Of a stretch of DNA of 64,000 nt, positions 17,633 to 26,033 are shown piece by piece. Each line of letters opens with the position of its first letter. Position 1 is the first letter of the stretch. Origin of the DNA: Brucella pseudintermedia (GTDB lineage Bacteria > Pseudomonadota > Alphaproteobacteria > Rhizobiales > Rhizobiaceae); NCBI RefSeq assembly GCF_042697365.1, contig NZ_CP137604.1; one strand, 5' to 3'. The translations under genes were made by a program, and so were the position numbers. The notes below the pieces were generated by a model, which worked only from the letters and a program-made list of their open reading frames with translations, was not told where the DNA came from and ran no database searches.

Positions 17633-18278
17633 TCTTCTCTGGCGCTCCTTCTGGGAGACGATCATCATGACCGGCTTTTCGAGCCTGATTTCGCTCGTCA
17701 TCGGCCTGCCGCTTGCGCTCATCATGATCCTGACCGAGCGCGGCGGCCTTGCCCAGAACCTGACGGTCAACACGATCCTCGGCGCGATCATCAACGGCTT
17801 CCGCTCGGTTCCGTTCATCATCCTTCTGGTGGCGCTCATCCCCGTCACGCGCTTCATCGTCGGCACCTCCATCGGGACATGGGCCTCCATCGTGCCGCTG
17901 TCGATTGCCGCGATCCCCTATTATGCGCGCATTGCGGAAGTGTCGCTGCGTGAAGTGGACCATGGCCTCATCGAAGCCGCGCGCTCCATGGGCGCAAACC
18001 GCTGGACCATCGTGCGCGAAGTGCTCGTTCCCGAAGCCCTGCCCGGCATCATCGCCGGTTTCACCGTGACCATCATCACGCTTGTCGGCGCATCGGCCAT
18101 GGCGGGCGCCATCGGCGCGGGCGGTCTTGGCGACCTTGCCATTCGCTACGGCTATCAGCGCTTCGAGACGCAAATCATGATCGCGGTCGTGATCATCCTC
18201 ATCATCATGGTTTGCGGCATCCAGTGGATCGGCGACCGGCTGGTGAACCGCCTCGACAAGCGCAACCTGCGCGCCTGA
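17613..18278 (+). CDS. metI: Methionine ABC transporter permease
   Basis: A 221-residue inner-membrane permease with about five hydrophobic segments. It has the BPD-transport motif region SLREVDHGLIEAARSMGANR and the family N-terminus LLWRSFWETIIMTGFSS. The start at 17613 has GGAGG nine bases upstream, inside metN; an ATG at 17625 is a weaker alternative. It completes the metQNI importer. Confidence 0.9.
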   Translation: MSQAMLDLLWRSFWETIIMTGFSSLISLVIGLPLALIMILTERGGLAQNLTVNTILGAIINGFRSVPFIILLVALIPVTRFIVGTSIGTWASIVPLSIAAIPYYARIAEVSLREVDHGLIEAARSMGANRWTIVREVLVPEALPGIIAGFTVTIITLVGASAMAGAIGAGGLGDLAIRYGYQRFETQIMIAVVIILIIMVCGIQWIGDRLVNRLDKRNLRA

Positions 18279-18310
18279 GAACGGTCTTCGCCGCGCAACA
18301 CAAGAGGCCG

Positions 18311-18356
18311 GAGCACTTTCCGCGAAAGCGCAACGCGGTTTTGCGGGGAATGCTCT
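18311..18356. repeat. RIME-like intergenic palindrome
   Basis: Imperfect inverted repeat with outer arms GAGCA/TGCTC and inner CCGC/GCGG blocks around GCGCAACGCGGTTTT. It matches the general RIME pattern of rhizobial intergenic elements. Its right end overlaps the first base of the glycosyltransferase stop codon, so it may serve as a 3' end structure for both metI and that gene. Confidence 0.6.
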
Positions 18357-19314
18357 ACAGCCAGGGCAGCTCTTTCAGGCGGTCGGGCAGTTCCATCTGA
18401 CCGCTCAGAAAGAAATACTTCATCAGTATGAGGAGCGATACGAGCTTCTCGGTTCGTTTATCGAAGAATATGGCGCAATAATCATTGGCGTTCTTGATTA
18501 TTTCCTCCGCCGCAAACGGGTATTGATTATAATATTTGATCTTCTCGGGCAGGTCGGAGAAATCATCGTTCAGTAGAACGAAATGGAACCCCGGCACAAG
18601 CCGCCCCTCCATAAACCACGTTTCGTAGATGCATTTTGGCATCATGCACAGGGATTTGCTGGACATGATCCATTTCAGGTTGGTGGCAACATCTATTCCT
18701 TCGACGGACAGGATATAGCGATACTGAAGCTGTGCCCTCATCGACAACCAGGGCTTGATGTATTTTTCTGGAAGATTGCCGTTTACGAGCCCGACATCGC
18801 ACAGGGGATGATCGTGGAAGCCCTCCACGAGTTGCCGCCTTTTGACGTTGTTATCTCTGCCCCGCCACACGGCCCGGGGGAGCTTGGCACGGAAATCCAA
18901 CCGATCTTTTATGGTATAATAATGCCGAAACTTATCCAGATTCAGGACAACGGAGTTTGAATTATCGCCAGCGATGGGCCGGCTTTTTACGATGGACGGC
19001 ACTGCCGGGATTTCCGTAACATCGCCAAAAACGTAGGAAAGACCCAGCCCCTTCTTGAAATACCTAAAGTATTCTTTTAGATCATAGTAATACATACTCC
19101 CAAATTTATCCACACCGCTCAAGGATACTGGGTCATATAACGTGAATTTTGAGCTCAGTTTGTTGCAATAATTTACCCTTTCGAAACTTTCGCATATTTC
19201 TTCCATCGAGAAAGGGTCTATTGCGGAATAGAAATCACATTGAGATATACGCGACTTAAAGCTGTCCGAAGCAACATTACCAATATAATATTGCAACCTG
19301 CGAAAAACACGCAT
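18355..19314 (-). CDS. GT90/CAP10-like glycosyltransferase
   Basis: A 319-residue protein resembling the LpsA/CAP10 (GT90) glycosyltransferase family used in surface polysaccharide and LPS synthesis. Supporting segments are KLPRAVWRGRDNN, the YRYILSVEGIDVATNLKWIM block and KCIYETWFMEGRLVPGFHFV. No membrane segment or signal is evident. The gene and its upstream spacer are much richer in A and T than the surroundings, with many AAT, TAT and ATA codons, which suggests horizontal acquisition. It stands alone between the metI end and a VOC gene. The acceptor sugar is unknown. Confidence 0.7.
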   Translation of the reverse strand: MRVFRRLQYYIGNVASDSFKSRISQCDFYSAIDPFSMEEICESFERVNYCNKLSSKFTLYDPVSLSGVDKFGSMYYYDLKEYFRYFKKGLGLSYVFGDVTEIPAVPSIVKSRPIAGDNSNSVVLNLDKFRHYYTIKDRLDFRAKLPRAVWRGRDNNVKRRQLVEGFHDHPLCDVGLVNGNLPEKYIKPWLSMRAQLQYRYILSVEGIDVATNLKWIMSSKSLCMMPKCIYETWFMEGRLVPGFHFVLLNDDFSDLPEKIKYYNQYPFAAEEIIKNANDYCAIFFDKRTEKLVSLLILMKYFFLSGQMELPDRLKELPWL

Positions 19315-19573
19315 AATATATCCTGATACAAAAATTAATTCATAGTATTCTATAATTTATTATAAACATTATGTAGAAATTATGGCATTATATTTGCATT
19401 TAAACAAGATATATATTATATAGTTGTGACAAATATATTGGCCGCTATTTTGATGGAATACTGTTTCCCCGCGAGCCATCACAGCGGCCCACACCGACAT
19501 CGGGCGGATGCTGCAGCCGTTGAAATGATAGCGCCCGGAAGCTGCGGCGACGCGAACCGCCGCTTTTCGGGCC

Positions 19574-19981
19574 TCAGCGCTTACGCTCACGGAAACCCGC
19601 TTCCAGCGTGTTTCCATCGGGATCGAAGACGAGCGCGGCGTAATAGCCCATCTCTTCGGGCCCCTGATAGGCGGGGCCGCCGCTATCCCTGCCGCCCGCT
19701 TTGAGTGCCGCCTGATGAAACGCCTCCACCGCCTCGCGGCTTCCGGCTGTAAACATCAGGTGCAGGCGGTCGCCTGGCTTGTCTTCGCCGTCGACTATCC
19801 CATCGGCACTGCCGTGGATCCACAGAAACGGAACAGGTGCCCTCTCCCCGCCGCTGACGAAGAAGCCGCTGCCGGACCGGGCAATGACCTCCAGTCCGAG
19901 TTCGGGCATGCAGCTTTCGTAAAAGGAAAGGCTGCGATTGACGTTACGGGCCTTGAAACCGATGTGATCGAAGAGCGACAT
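19574..19981 (-). CDS. VOC-family (glyoxalase/dioxygenase-like) protein
   Basis: A 135-residue vicinal-oxygen-chelate protein. The N-terminus FDHIGFKARNVNRSLSFYES is typical, as is the C-terminal YYAALVFDPDGNTLEAGFR with its metal-binding glutamate. A histidine in DHIGF is a likely second ligand. The start at 19981 fits the family; an in-frame start at 20029 would add 16 unrelated residues. The reaction is not predictable; members include glyoxalase, fosfomycin-resistance and dioxygenase relatives. Confidence 0.82.
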   Translation of the reverse strand: MSLFDHIGFKARNVNRSLSFYESCMPELGLEVIARSGSGFFVSGGERAPVPFLWIHGSADGIVDGEDKPGDRLHLMFTAGSREAVEAFHQAALKAGGRDSGGPAYQGPEEMGYYAALVFDPDGNTLEAGFRERKR

Positions 19982-20047
19982 GGGATGCAATATATCGCGG
20001 CCAATTATAAAGAAAAGCGGCGCCATCAATCTTCAATACTTGGCAAT

Positions 20048-20252
20048 ATGAGAGCGTGAATCAAAAAGGCGGTATGTGTGGGCGAAAATGGTGATTTTCG
20101 AGTACCGGAGCGGAGCGTACGTCTAACCATAGCCCCGAAAAGTTGCAGACTTTTCGGATAAGACTATGCGTCTTTGAAACCTACGTGAGCACCGGAACGC
20201 AGATAAATTGCCATTTGCAGCCACACAAGGCGACTTTTGGAACAGGCTCTAA
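20048..20252. repeat. Bru-RS-like palindromic repeat with an inserted hairpin
   Basis: A gene-free segment. GGAGCGGAGCGTACGTCT near 20107 and ACGTGAGCACCGGAACGCAG near 20183 face each other as imperfect inverted arms. Between them is a perfect hairpin, CCGAAAAGT-TGCAG-ACTTTTCGG at 20135-20157, flanked by CATAG/CTATG. The right end GCGACTTTTGGAACAGGCTC recurs at 1128-1147. It resembles the Bru-RS repeats of Brucella, from memory. Confidence 0.6.
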
Positions 20253-20255
20253 AGG

Positions 20256-21143
20256 TTATCCGCGCGTACGAGCCAGACCATCCTTGGCAGGCTGGTATTT
20301 CGGGTCGAGCTGCACGGCGCGTGAATAGGAATTGGCGGCCTTGGCCTTGTCGCCGTTGTGCTCATAGACAAGCGCCTGATTGGCCCAGCTTTCCGCCACG
20401 TTCTGGTCGAGCGTGATGGCGGTGTTGAAATCGTCGAAGGCGTTATCGTAGTCGTTCAGCGCCACATAGGAAATGCCGCGCCCGTTATAGGGTTCGGGCG
20501 CCGTGGAATTGAGCGAAATCGCCTTGGAGAAATCCTCAATGGCCTGCTTGTGCTGGCCCTTGGCCTGATAGATCAGGCCGCGATTGTGATAGGCGCGCCC
20601 ATCGGTCGTCTGCAATGCGATGGCCTGATTGAAGTCGCTCAGCGCCTGATCGAGACGCCCCGCCTGCCGATAGACGTTGCCGCGCCCGATATAGGCGGCG
20701 TCATATTGCGGGTTGAGCTGGATGGCCTTGCTGTAATCCTGCACGGCTTTGGTGCTGTCGCCCATATAGCGATAGACCAGCGCGCGGTTGGCATAGGCCT
20801 GATAGAAATTCGGATTGAGCGCGATTGCCTGATCGAAATCGCGCAGCGCTTCCTTGTAGCGCCCGGAATTGCCATAGGCGGAACCGCGCACATTGTAGCC
20901 TTCCGGATCGCGTGGATTGCTCTGGATCACGCTCGTCAGCGAACTGATGTTCTCGCTCGACCCTTGCGCCTTGTCCACCGTGCTGAGCGCGGTCGTGGAG
21001 CTTTGGCAGCCCGCAACGGTCAAAGCCAGAAGTGCGGCGGCAATGAGAAGACCGTTTCGGCCGGTTCCACCCAATGCCTCAATTCCCGAAACTTTCGTTC
21101 CTGACGATTGCATCATCTTCAAGCGTGTGGGCAACGATCGCAT
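20256..21143 (-). CDS. TPR-repeat lipoprotein
   Basis: A 295-residue protein with an N-terminal hydrophobic segment ending in a lipobox (LTVAGC, cysteine near residue 44). About six to seven tetratricopeptide repeats follow from residue 75 to the end (for example YKEALRDFDQAIALNPNFYQ and TKAVQDYSKAIQLNPQYD). It is probably anchored in the outer or inner membrane, facing the periplasm, and acts as a protein-interaction scaffold, as in NlpI-like proteins. The start is uncertain: 21143 and 21116 are both possible, and the former has GAAAGGA very close. No operon partner. Confidence 0.8.
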   Translation of the reverse strand: MRSLPTRLKMMQSSGTKVSGIEALGGTGRNGLLIAAALLALTVAGCQSSTTALSTVDKAQGSSENISSLTSVIQSNPRDPEGYNVRGSAYGNSGRYKEALRDFDQAIALNPNFYQAYANRALVYRYMGDSTKAVQDYSKAIQLNPQYDAAYIGRGNVYRQAGRLDQALSDFNQAIALQTTDGRAYHNRGLIYQAKGQHKQAIEDFSKAISLNSTAPEPYNGRGISYVALNDYDNAFDDFNTAITLDQNVAESWANQALVYEHNGDKAKAANSYSRAVQLDPKYQPAKDGLARTRG

Positions 21144-21546
21144 TCCTTTCAGCTCGCATCGGGCGCAAGGACCCTTCTGCCTCTTCTCCATCCCGTGCCG
21201 GCCCGCCCCCAGGGCTTGCGCTTGCCGGACTATTCTGCCTGTCACGGTACTATACTGGCCTCTACCAGCAGATAAAAACAGCAAAAAGGCGGCATTGTCT
21301 TAAGCTTGTTTTATCTCCGGATGGCGCTCCGGACAGGCCGATACCCCAATTATTTGTTTTTACACATAATGATGGGCGACAAGTCCAGAAACTTTTCGTA
21401 ACGCTGCATTAAAAATGGAAGCAGAATAAATAAATATGCCTGCCATGGTCGTGTCGGCCCTTCGCTTCATATCGGAAACGAACGCGCAAAGCTGAAGCCC
21501 GAACATGCAAAATCCGGCGCAGGCAAAAGCCGACACCGGAAAGCAG
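21144..21546. other. Gene-free spacer before rpsU
   Basis: About 400 bases between the TPR lipoprotein start and the rpsU terminator. A short perfect hairpin TCCGGA-TGGCGC-TCCGGA lies at 21316-21333. An A/T-rich stretch around 21340-21440 probably holds the lipoprotein promoter. No convincing gene was seen. Confidence 0.5.
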
Positions 21547-21570
21547 AAAAGGCGCTGCTCGACAGCGCCT
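21547..21570 (-). terminator. rpsU terminator
   Basis: On the minus strand GGCGCTG-TCGAG-CAGCGCC is followed by TTTTC, a classical intrinsic terminator starting about 15 bases past the rpsU stop. Confidence 0.88.
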
Positions 21571-21584
21571 GATTTCAGAGTCGA

Positions 21585-21812
21585 TCAGCGAGCGCCAGCG
21601 CGACCGCCGACGAGGCCTTCACGCTGAGCGCGCTTGCGGGCCAGCTTGCGTGCGCGACGAACGGCTTCTGCCTTTTCGCGAGCGCGCTTTTCGGACGGCT
21701 TTTCATAGTGGCCGCGCATCTTCATTTCGCGGAAGATACCTTCGCGCTGCATCTTTTTCTTGAGAGCGCGGAGAGCCTGATCAACATTATTATCGCGGAC
21801 GAGTACCTGCAC
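21585..21812 (-). CDS. rpsU: 30S ribosomal protein S21
   Basis: A 75-residue basic protein, the small-subunit protein S21. From a GTG start at 21812 it reads VQVLVRDNNVDQALRALKKK and continues KMQREGIFREMKMRGHYEKP, the standard S21 sequence, with a lysine/arginine-rich tail. The reading frame is open upstream to 21902, but those residues do not match S21. The ribosome site upstream of the GTG is weak. S21 helps mRNA base-pairing with 16S rRNA during initiation. Monocistronic, with its own terminator. Confidence 0.95.
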   Translation of the reverse strand: MQVLVRDNNVDQALRALKKKMQREGIFREMKMRGHYEKPSEKRAREKAEAVRRARKLARKRAQREGLVGGRAGAR

Positions 21813-22167
21813 GTGTATTCCCGTATCGGTTAGAATTTCGGTTAAGCCTGAGGCCGTTAGGGGGTCTTTTAACGATTTCAGCCGGTCTGACCGGCCGATC
21901 AACGCCCAAAGGCTCCCAAGCTTCGCAACGGATACGCTGCAAATTGGTCGTGGCTATTACCAGAAAGAGCCCAGCCTGTCCACCTCAAGATGCAACTTTG
22001 CCCACCGGCTTGCGCGAATTACCGGCTTGTGCGCGATTTGCTATGGCCGCAACCGCGCAAATAGGCTAAGCCGCACGCGTTTCTCGCACAAATCGGCTTC
22101 AATGGCGACCCAGAACACTTTTCCTGCAAACCGATAATGCCTCCTCTCATCCTATCCGATTCTCCTT
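21813..22167. other. Divergent promoter spacer of rpsU and a hydrolase gene
   Basis: About 355 bases without a gene. It contains an imperfect tandem duplication, ACCGGCTTGCGCGAATT at 22004-22020 and ACCGGCTTGTGCGCGATTT at 22021-22039. No clear promoter or riboswitch was identified. Confidence 0.45.
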
Positions 22168-23364
22168 ATGCCTCTCCGCAAACGACTCGTTATCCAGTTC
22201 ACAGGCTATGAAGGCCTGCATCCCAAGGCTGTCCGTGTGCGCCACGCGCAGGCATTGAAGGATTTCGACCGCTTGTGGAACGCCAAGACCAGACTGCCCC
22301 CAATGGTGGAGGAGCCTGACGATTGCGGCACGCTGACCGCCATCACGACCGGCAATGGCTGGCGGACAGAAACCGAGTTCTGCCAGTTCGGCACCGCGGA
22401 TATTTTCGACGATTATGCCGCGCGCTCGACACCGAAGCGGATGCTGACCGGCTTTCACGCGTTCATGAACATCCTCTTTACCGGAACGTTGTGGCGCTAT
22501 CTGAGGACGAGCTGGCGCTTCGTCCTGTTTTTCCTCTGGCCGTTCCTGCTGTCGCTGGCGATTCTGGCTGTCGCTGCGCTGATCGTCCTGGCACCGGTGG
22601 CGGCGGGCTTTTCGGTCTTGCATCTTTTCTGGTCGGTTCCGCTTGCCGCCTTTATTGCCACCCTGCTGGTGCGCAAGCCCGGCGACCGGTTTTTCATGTC
22701 CTATCTGCTCGACGACTGGTCCGCGGCCTATGACCGTATCCATGGCCGCAACGAGAAGCTTAGCCAGCGGCGCAAGGCTTTTGCCGAAGCCCTGAAGCGG
22801 AAGATCGAAGAAAGCCAGGTCGATGAGGTCGTCATTGTCGCGCATAGTCTCGGCACGGTTCCGGCGGTGGAGGCGCTGGCCGATCTCCAGCGCGAGCACC
22901 CCGACCTTCTGACAAGACAGCCCGTGTCGCTGCTTGCCATCGGCTCGTGCCTGATGATGATCGCACTTCACCCCAGGGCAAAATCCCTGCGTGAGGATGT
23001 GCGCGTGGTGATTGAGGAAAGCCCGGTCCTGTGGTCGGAATTCCAGGTTCTGACCGACATCATCCATTTCTACGGTTCGGACCCGGCAAAGGTGCTGAAG
23101 CTGAAGACCGCCAATCCGCCACTCATCAACCGCATCCGCTTCAAGCACGTTCACAGCGAAAACCGCTACAAGCGCTCGAAGGGCAATTTCTTCCTGATGC
23201 ATCTGCTTTACATGCGCGGGGCGGAGAAGAAGAACTTCTATGATTTCGGCATGTTCCTGCACGGTCCGTTCCTGTTCCGGGAACTGATGACCGAGCACAA
23301 AGGAAAAGCCGCCCCTCTCGATGAAGAAGGACGGCTTCCGGTCTCTTATCGCGAAGCGGCTTAG
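22168..23364 (+). CDS. Membrane-associated alpha/beta-hydrolase-like protein
   Basis: A 398-residue protein of unassigned family. Two adjacent hydrophobic segments at about residues 115-165 suggest a hairpin in the membrane. The nucleophile-elbow-like sequence VDEVVIVAHSLGTVPAVEAL near residue 225 points to a serine hydrolase of the alpha/beta fold. A basic region follows from residue 310. The stop overlaps the convergent MaoC-family stop by three bases. Substrate unknown; lipid or ester hydrolysis would fit a membrane-bound enzyme but is inference. Confidence 0.65.
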   Translation: MPLRKRLVIQFTGYEGLHPKAVRVRHAQALKDFDRLWNAKTRLPPMVEEPDDCGTLTAITTGNGWRTETEFCQFGTADIFDDYAARSTPKRMLTGFHAFMNILFTGTLWRYLRTSWRFVLFFLWPFLLSLAILAVAALIVLAPVAAGFSVLHLFWSVPLAAFIATLLVRKPGDRFFMSYLLDDWSAAYDRIHGRNEKLSQRRKAFAEALKRKIEESQVDEVVIVAHSLGTVPAVEALADLQREHPDLLTRQPVSLLAIGSCLMMIALHPRAKSLREDVRVVIEESPVLWSEFQVLTDIIHFYGSDPAKVLKLKTANPPLINRIRFKHVHSENRYKRSKGNFFLMHLLYMRGAEKKNFYDFGMFLHGPFLFRELMTEHKGKAAPLDEEGRLPVSYREAA

Positions 23365-23837
23365 CTTTCTGGCGGCTCCACAACAGCAATCGTCAGCCAG
23401 GTTGCGGTCAGCGCCGGCTTCAGCGAATTCTCTATTTCCAGCGTCACATCATAGTGATTGACCACGCGACCGGACGGACGGATATCCGCATCCGCCAGCT
23501 TGAAGCGGGCGCGCACGCGGGAACCCGTCTTGACTGGCGACATGAAGCGCAGCTTGTCGAAACCGTAATTGATGCCCATCGTGGCGCCTTCCAGCATCGG
23601 CAGCGCTTCATAGGCCAGCGTCGAAAGCAGCGACAGCGTCAGGAAACCGTGGGCAATGGTCCCGCCGAACGGCGTTTCCTTGGCGGCGCGTTCCGGATCG
23701 ACATGGATGAACTGATGATCGTCGGTCGCATCCGCGAACTGGTTGATCATTTCCTGCGTGACTTCGCGCCACTCGGAACATCCGATTTCCGTGCCGATTG
23801 CCTCGCGCAACTGGTCGAGCGTGATTGCGTCTTTCAT
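23361..23837 (-). CDS. MaoC-family (R)-hydratase-like dehydratase
   Basis: A 158-residue hot-dog-fold protein. The hydratase motif FADATDDHQFIHVDPERA contains the catalytic Asp and His, followed by GGTIAHGFLTLSLLS. This matches enoyl-CoA hydratase 2/MaoC proteins that hydrate (R)-specific enoyl-CoA. AGGAA lies 11 bases before the chosen start. It is downstream of, and codirectional with, the HAD hydrolase gene, with about 50 bases between, so cotranscription is possible. Confidence 0.88.
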   Translation of the reverse strand: MKDAITLDQLREAIGTEIGCSEWREVTQEMINQFADATDDHQFIHVDPERAAKETPFGGTIAHGFLTLSLLSTLAYEALPMLEGATMGINYGFDKLRFMSPVKTGSRVRARFKLADADIRPSGRVVNHYDVTLEIENSLKPALTATWLTIAVVEPPES

Positions 23838-23888
23838 TCGCTGGCTATTCCTGCTGATGTGATTTGCCTTGTGTTTAACCAATAAAGC

Positions 23889-24560
23889 TCAGGCGGCAAC
23901 CAGAATTTCCCGGGCAATGTCGTTCCAATGCGCGAAAACCCGATGCGCGCCCTTGCCCGCCAGTTTTTCTGCATGGCCCTCATAAGTGTGCCCGCCCCCC
24001 GTATAACCGAATGCCGTCATGCCCGCAGCGATGGCTCCTTCAACGCCAAAAGGCGAATCCTCGATCACCACGCAACGCGCCGGATCAACGCCCATTTTGT
24101 CGGCGGCAAACAGGAACAGGTCTGGCGCAGGCTTGCCGCGCTTCACCATGCTGGACGAATAGACCGCATCGCCGAAATAGTGGCTGATGCCGGTCTTTTC
24201 CAGGCTGAACGCAATGCGTTCCGGCTGCGACGACGACGCCACGCAGCGCTTTTGTGGCAGTTCGCGCAGGAAATTGGCGATGCCGATCGTCGGCTCCAGC
24301 GATTCCGCAAAGAGCGCCCTTGTCGCGGGCCAGAACTGGCTCGTCGCCTCCTCCGGCAGGCGATGCCCGGTCATATCCTCGATCATCTTCATGATATCGG
24401 CCTGCTTCATGCCGATGCCCTTGGCAACCGTGCCCTGCGGCAGCTTCATGCCGTGGTCGGCATAGACCTGCTCGAACGCAAGACAGGAAAGCGGCTCGCT
24501 ATCGACAAGCACACCGTCGCAATCGAAGATCACGAGATCGAAGGGGGATACGCTGCTCAT
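23889..24560 (-). CDS. HAD-superfamily phosphatase (phosphoglycolate/beta-PGM-like)
   Basis: A 223-residue HAD hydrolase. Motif I is VIFDCDGVLVDSEPL, motif II is VASSSQPERI, and motifs III/IV are KPAPDLFLFAA and VVIEDSPFGV. A helical cap domain sits between motifs I and II. This pattern fits sugar-phosphate phosphatases. GGAG eight bases upstream sets the start. It is divergent from the SAF-domain oxidoreductase across a spacer with a striking inverted repeat. Confidence 0.88.
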   Translation of the reverse strand: MSSVSPFDLVIFDCDGVLVDSEPLSCLAFEQVYADHGMKLPQGTVAKGIGMKQADIMKMIEDMTGHRLPEEATSQFWPATRALFAESLEPTIGIANFLRELPQKRCVASSSQPERIAFSLEKTGISHYFGDAVYSSSMVKRGKPAPDLFLFAADKMGVDPARCVVIEDSPFGVEGAIAAGMTAFGYTGGGHTYEGHAEKLAGKGAHRVFAHWNDIAREILVAA

Positions 24561-24600
24561 TTTGGCTCCAGTCACATGCCTATTTTGTCGCGCAGTTTGG

Positions 24601-24662
24601 AGGTGCGCGTCCCTCGGTGTTGATATAGAGACTGTTCATCTATTACGCACCTATATCAACAC
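24601..24662. promoter_or_regulatory. Nested inverted repeats between two divergent genes
   Basis: GTGTTGATATAG (24617-24628) is a perfect inverted repeat of CTATATCAACAC (24651-24662) with a 22-base spacer. AGGTGCG (24601-24607) also pairs with CGCACCT (24646-24652). The two pairings interleave and share two bases. The segment lies 41 bases from the HAD start and 55 bases from the oxidoreductase start. It may be a paired operator or a structured leader RNA. Confidence 0.55.
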
Positions 24663-24716
24663 AAGCGTGACAAAATCACCGCGCTTGCCGGGTTCTGAGA
24701 TTTTGCGGAGATTTTC

Positions 24717-26033
24717 ATGACGACAAATGTTGCACTGGTTGGACTGGCGCGTGATCTCGCAGCACGGGCCGAAACCGGCAAGCCGATCCGCATCGGTCTT
24801 ATCGGCGCTGGCGAAATGGGCACCGACATCGTAACCCAAGTCGCGCGGATGCAGGGCATCGAAGTCGGCGCGCTCTCCGCCCGCAGACTGCCGAACACCT
24901 TCAAGGCTGTCCGCACCGCCTATGGCGACGAGGACAACGCGCAAGAAGCCGCCACCGAATCCGCAATGACCCGCGCCATCGAGTCGGGCAAGATCGCCGT
25001 CACCGACGACAATGACCTCATCCTTTCCAACCCGCTCATCGATGTCATCATCGATGCGACCGGCATTCCGGAAGTGGGTGCAGAGACCGGCATCAAGGCC
25101 ATCCAGAACGGCAAGCACCTCGTCATGATGAATGTGGAAGCCGATGTCACCATCGGCCCCTACCTCAAGGCCGAGGCCGACAAGCAGGGCGTGATCTATT
25201 CGCTGGGCGCAGGCGACGAGCCTTCATCCTGCATGGAGCTGATCGAGTTCGTTTCCGCCATGGGCCACAAGGTCGTGGCCGCTGGCAAGGGCAAGAACAA
25301 TCCGCTCAATTTCGATGCGATCCCTGACGATTATCAGGAAGAGGCCGACCGTCGGAACATGAATGTCCGCCTGCTGGTGGAATTTGTCGACGGCTCCAAG
25401 ACGATGGTCGAAATGGCGGCGATTGCCAACGCCACCGGCCTTGTGCCGGATATTGCAGGCATGCACGGCCCCAAGGCCGCAATCGACGAATTGAATCGCA
25501 CGCTGATCCCGAAGGAAGACGGCGGCGTCCTCAACAAGACAGGCGTGGTGGATTATTCCATCGGGCGTGGCGTGTCGCCGGGCGTCTTCGTCATCGCCAA
25601 GATGGAACATCCCCGCCTTGTGGAACGTCTGGAAGACCTGAAAATGGGCAAGGGTCCCTATTTCACCTTCCACCGTCCTTTCCACCTCACCTCGCTGGAA
25701 GTGCCGCTGACGGTTGCCCGTGTGGTCCTGCACGGCAAGACCGACATGGTGCCGCTGCCGAAGCCGGTGGCGGAAGTCTGCGCTGTGGCCAAAAAGGACT
25801 TGCAGCCCGGCGACCAGCTCGATGCCATCGGCCAATATTGCTATCGTTCATGGATCATGACGACGCCGGAAGCGCGCGCGGCCAAAGCCATTCCCTGCGG
25901 CCTGCTGCAGAACGGCTCGGTCATCGCGCCCATCCGCAAGGGCGAACTCATCACCTATGCCAATGCGGCCCCCAAGCCCGGCTCGAAGATCGCCGAACTG
26001 CGGGCCTTGCAGGACAAGATGTTAGGGCAGTAA
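24717..26033 (+). CDS. Homoserine-dehydrogenase-like oxidoreductase with SAF domain (DRL-related family)
   Basis: A 438-residue protein. Residues ~20-160 form an NAD(P)-binding Rossmann domain (IRIGLIGAGEMGTDIVTQVA) like that of homoserine dehydrogenase. A central catalytic-type region follows (SLGAGDEPSSCMELIEF). The C-terminal ~80 residues look like a SAF domain (DLQPGDQLDAIGQYCYRS). From memory, this architecture includes Brucella DRL, which replaces DXR as the first committed enzyme of the MEP isoprenoid pathway. Whether this gene is DRL or a paralogue cannot be settled here. GGAGATTTTC precedes the ATG. The stop codon lies in the first degenerate octamer of the adjacent repeat element. 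Confidence 0.8.
   Translation: MTTNVALVGLARDLAARAETGKPIRIGLIGAGEMGTDIVTQVARMQGIEVGALSARRLPNTFKAVRTAYGDEDNAQEAATESAMTRAIESGKIAVTDDNDLILSNPLIDVIIDATGIPEVGAETGIKAIQNGKHLVMMNVEADVTIGPYLKAEADKQGVIYSLGAGDEPSSCMELIEFVSAMGHKVVAAGKGKNNPLNFDAIPDDYQEEADRRNMNVRLLVEFVDGSKTMVEMAAIANATGLVPDIAGMHGPKAAIDELNRTLIPKEDGGVLNKTGVVDYSIGRGVSPGVFVIAKMEHPRLVERLEDLKMGKGPYFTFHRPFHLTSLEVPLTVARVVLHGKTDMVPLPKPVAEVCAVAKKDLQPGDQLDAIGQYCYRSWIMTTPEARAAKAIPCGLLQNGSVIAPIRKGELITYANAAPKPGSKIAELRALQDKMLGQ

Noticed and set aside
19480..19500. GCGGCCCACACCGACAT, similar to GCGGCCCATACAGACAT near 16543
   Set aside because: Fifteen of seventeen bases agree, but there is no similarity on either side; treated as chance.
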